Below, one piece after another: positions 16,543 to 18,060 of a stretch of 18,060 bases of DNA. Under the pieces are notes generated by a model. The model ran no database searches, was not told the DNA's origin, and saw only the letters and a program-made list of their open reading frames with translations. The stretch comes from Acidimicrobiaceae bacterium (GTDB taxonomy: Bacteria; Actinomycetota; Acidimicrobiia; Acidimicrobiales; Bog-793): the NCBI GenBank assembly GCA_003170375.1, contig PMZN01000023.1:10627-28686 (forward strand). Reading direction: 5' to 3'. Made by a program: the position numbers and the translations under genes. Position 1 is the first letter of the stretch. Each line of letters opens with the position of its first letter.

Positions 16543-16618
16543 GGCCCCATCGTCTAGAGGCCTAGGACACCACCCTCTCAAGGTGGAGACACGGGTTCGA
16601 ATCCCGTTGGGGCTGCCA
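16543..16618 (+). tRNA. tRNA-Glu (anticodon CUC)
   Basis: A complete cloverleaf. The acceptor stem is GGCCCCA/TGGGGCT, with G-U at the first pair. The D-stem is GTCT/GGAC. The anticodon stem is CCACC/GGTGG around loop CTCTCAA (anticodon CTC at 16577-16579). The T-arm is ACGGG-TTCGAAT-CCCGT. The discriminator G is at 16615, followed by an encoded CCA (16616-16618). It reads GAG. It is the substrate of the GltX encoded 1.2 kb upstream. No clear promoter lies close by; TAACAT at 16462-16467 is the only nearby TANNNT candidate. Confidence 0.95.
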
Positions 16619-17227
16619 AGGAGATTTGCCCATCAGAGCAGGTCAGATCTCATTTTCCGGTTGCCGCCTCGTTACCTTTCAGTACCGACCGCGCCCTCCT
16701 TTGCCCGATGCTTAATGCACGGATAGTGCACGAGGCGGCCAGACTCGGACCATGAAGAACTCATCAATCGCGCTACCAACAGACACAAGGCGGGGTTCTG
16801 TCGTGGCCGTTCTCGCTACCTGCGGAGATCGTCGGAAACCACTTCCGAGCTGGTCTTTTGCCTTACCGCCCATGACCGAGGTTGACAGCCCTTGGCCGAC
16901 CTCGCGTGTCACGTTTGTGTCATCGACGACGGCGGCTACGCCTACTGTCGACCTGTGCTTGTGGTCCATCACTCGAATGAGCTCGCGAAACCCCGCTGCG
17001 TGACGCGTCACGTCCCGAGCCGGAGGCGCCGGGGGCGAAATATCCGTTCCGGCGCGGCGCCTGCTGCTCGACGGGGATGTTCTGCAAGGCCGTTCTGGAC
17101 CGCCCTAACCAACTGGGCCGCTGGCGGGCTCGAGAGTGGGTACGTCGTCGGATTGGCTGCCGACGGCCGGGTACGAGCACGACGAGCACCACGTTTGTAT
17201 CGGCCTTGGCGACTGGAGTTCACGTTC
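16619..17227. other. Gene-poor segment beyond tRNA-Glu
   Basis: About 600 bases with no recognisable gene. Open frames exist on both strands (for example 16752-17003 plus and 16712-17011 minus), but none has a convincing ribosome site plus family-like protein sequence. The stretch just after the tRNA is visibly less GC-rich than the surrounding genes. It contains a short inverted repeat (16716-16730) and a 14-base palindrome (16999-17012). The 3' end of tRNA-Glu is a common integration site, so decayed insertion DNA is one explanation, but I find no integrase and no second copy of the tRNA end in the window. Confidence 0.4.
16716..16730. repeat. Inverted repeat TGCAC-GGATA-GTGCA
   Basis: A perfect 5-bp inverted repeat with a 5-base centre, about 100 bases after tRNA-Glu. 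It could be a weak hairpin or an operator half-site pair. Nothing adjacent supports a function. Confidence 0.25.
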
Positions 17228-17608
17228 TCAGTATCTGAAACCGGCCTCTCGGTCGGCGGTGGCGATGTCGGAGTGGAAGCGCTTGTGGACCCAGTGGCGC
17301 TCGCCGAGAAGGTTGAGTTGGCCCCATCGACCCGAGACTGGGCCGAGCTGAGTGTGCCGCGGCAACGTGCCCAGCAGCGACTTGGGCTTCGCACCCCCAG
17401 ATGGCTTGGTGCTGTCCAGCACGTAGATGGCGTCGAGGGTGACCACCACCAAGCGATATTTGATCCAGAACATTGTGAGGCCAGTGAGGTAGGTGATGAG
17501 GAAGAAGGCGAAGTTTGGCGCCGTCTGGCAGATGAACGCCTGCCGGATCTGGCTGCCTGGAGGAAGGAACCGCGTCGAATGCTCGACCAGGTCCTTCCGC
17601 AGTGACAT
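17228..17608 (-). CDS. Small conserved-looking actinobacterial protein, possibly PH/GRAM-like
   Basis: A 126-residue protein I do not recognise by name. The ATG at 17608 has AAGGAG 10 bases upstream, which supports it over a longer open frame. The N-terminus FLPPGSQIRQAFICQT resembles the opening strand of bacterial PH-like domains. A hydrophobic stretch (about 33-47) is followed by YRLVVVTLDAIYVLD, again like a PH/GRAM core. Then come KPKSLLGTLPRHTQLGP and GERHWVHKRFHSDI, whose regular pattern of charged and aromatic residues looks selected rather than random. No signal peptide or enzyme motif is seen. It stands alone, with gene-poor DNA on both sides. That it is a real gene is likely; the fold is a guess. 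Confidence 0.65.
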   Translation of the reverse strand: MSLRKDLVEHSTRFLPPGSQIRQAFICQTAPNFAFFLITYLTGLTMFWIKYRLVVVTLDAIYVLDSTKPSGGAKPKSLLGTLPRHTQLGPVSGRWGQLNLLGERHWVHKRFHSDIATADREAGFRY

Positions 17609-17979
17609 GTGAGTCGGACTCCTTGTTTGTGTAAGTTCAGCCAAAGGTAGCCGAGCAGGCCGCGAGCACGGGCCTGATGCAATCCCCGTGGATCGGCTCG
17701 AGGCACCCACGCTCAGAACGACACGAGAGAACGGCAGCGAGGTTGCGACCTATTCGGCAGGAGCGGGCCAGGATGAACAAGAGGCCTCGATATGGTCGGC
17801 TCCTGTGTCTGGCGACCATGCTGGAGGAGGAACCCATAACGAATGATCCGCGCGTGCCGGGTCCAGCCCCCAAGCCAGGGAGACCCAATTTGGGAGACTG
17901 GGGCCAAATCAGCGGTCCCCCTTTCCCGGGCCGGGCGGCGCCAGGTGCGCGGGTGCTGTGAGGTCGCCCACTAAGAGCC
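17609..17979. other. Intergenic segment, little recognisable content
   Basis: This stretch holds the upstream region of the 17228-17608 gene (TACCTT at 17649 to 17644 on the minus strand is a possible -10) and a weak plus-strand ORF listed separately. I see no RNA gene, no terminator with a T-run and no repeat. Confidence 0.35.
17773..17961 (+). CDS. Small hypothetical ORF, doubtful
   Basis: A 62-residue frame starting MNKRPRYGRLLCLATMLEEE and ending in a Pro/Gly-rich stretch (PGPAPKPGRPNLGDWGQ). AGGAG lies 9 bases ahead of the ATG, an acceptable ribosome site. It matches no family I know and the composition could be chance in GC-rich DNA. An internal ATG at 17818 is an alternative start. 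Confidence 0.2.
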   Translation: MNKRPRYGRLLCLATMLEEEPITNDPRVPGPAPKPGRPNLGDWGQISGPPFPGRAAPGARVL

Positions 17980-18060
17980 TCAGCGAATAGGTGATAGGGT
18001 CGGTGACCAGCGGTTCCGCCAGTCGATGAGCTTCGCGGTGAGGAGCAGGGCGACCGCGAA
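17980..18060 (-). CDS. Partial: C-terminal end of a probable membrane protein
   Basis: The minus strand has an open frame entering from the right edge and ending in TGA at 17980-17982. Its 26 visible residues read FAVALLLTAKLIDWRNRW followed by SPTLSPIR. A hydrophobic segment followed by a basic, tryptophan-containing tail is typical of the last helix and cytoplasmic end of an integral membrane protein. The upstream part is outside the window, so no family can be named. Confidence 0.45.
   Translation of the reverse strand, partial: FAVALLLTAKLIDWRNRWSPTLSPIR

Noticed and set aside
16712..17011. A 99-codon minus-strand frame containing MDHKHRSTVGVAAVVDD
   Set aside because: Some segments look protein-like, but codon third positions are mixed, there is no ribosome site at either candidate start and I recognise no family. 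Left as gene-poor DNA.
16892..17605. A 237-codon plus-strand open frame opposite the 17228-17608 gene
   Set aside because: It has no ribosome site or family-like pattern, while the opposite strand has a good Shine-Dalgarno and a more protein-like sequence.

Overview
This GC-rich window reads as the chromosome of an actinobacterium, most likely a member of or near the Acidimicrobiia. The evidence is a BldD-type regulator, a mycothiol-dependent maleylpyruvate isomerase-family protein, a three-gene proton-translocating transhydrogenase, a hrcA-dnaJ pair followed by rsmE, many GTG starts, and start codons placed directly behind TANNNT boxes, which suggests leaderless transcription. The class assignment is inference; the phylum is much safer.

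Layout. Positions 1-7138 are a minus-strand run read from right to left: lepA (EF4), hrcA (heat-shock repressor), dnaJ, rsmE (16S rRNA m3U1498 methyltransferase), bldD (c-di-GMP-responsive regulator), hemW (radical SAM heme chaperone) and a small HIT hydrolase. hrcA, dnaJ and rsmE are nearly abutting. bldD, hemW and the HIT gene form a second tight cluster after a 150-base gap. Divergent from lepA is rpsT (ribosomal protein S20). Next comes a secreted or lipid-anchored GH18 glycosidase (minus) divergent from a YacL-like membrane PIN-TRAM protein (plus). The PIN-TRAM gene converges on an L-isoaspartyl methyltransferase gene (pcm).

Positions 10884-13746 hold the complete transhydrogenase operon pntAA-pntAB-pntB, with stop/start overlaps at both junctions. 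Divergent from it, behind a well-formed leaderless promoter, is gltX (glutamyl-tRNA synthetase). It is followed by tRNA-Gln(CUG), a strong intrinsic terminator, a DinB/maleylpyruvate isomerase-family gene on the other strand, and tRNA-Glu(CUC). A GluRS gene bracketed by both tRNAs fits a non-discriminating GluRS in the indirect Gln-tRNA pathway. From 16619 to the right edge the window is gene-poor. It holds one convincing small conserved-looking gene (17228-17608), a weak small ORF, and the C-terminal end of a membrane protein running off the edge.

Most of the window is conserved housekeeping DNA. I see no CRISPR array, insertion sequence, prophage or obvious new defence system. The points most worth a second look are the BldD orthologue with an intact c-di-GMP signature in an unusual neighbourhood, the PIN-TRAM protein whose usual TND aspartate is replaced by serine, the recurring leaderless promoter geometry, the inverted repeat between pntAA and gltX, and the gene-poor segment beyond tRNA-Glu.
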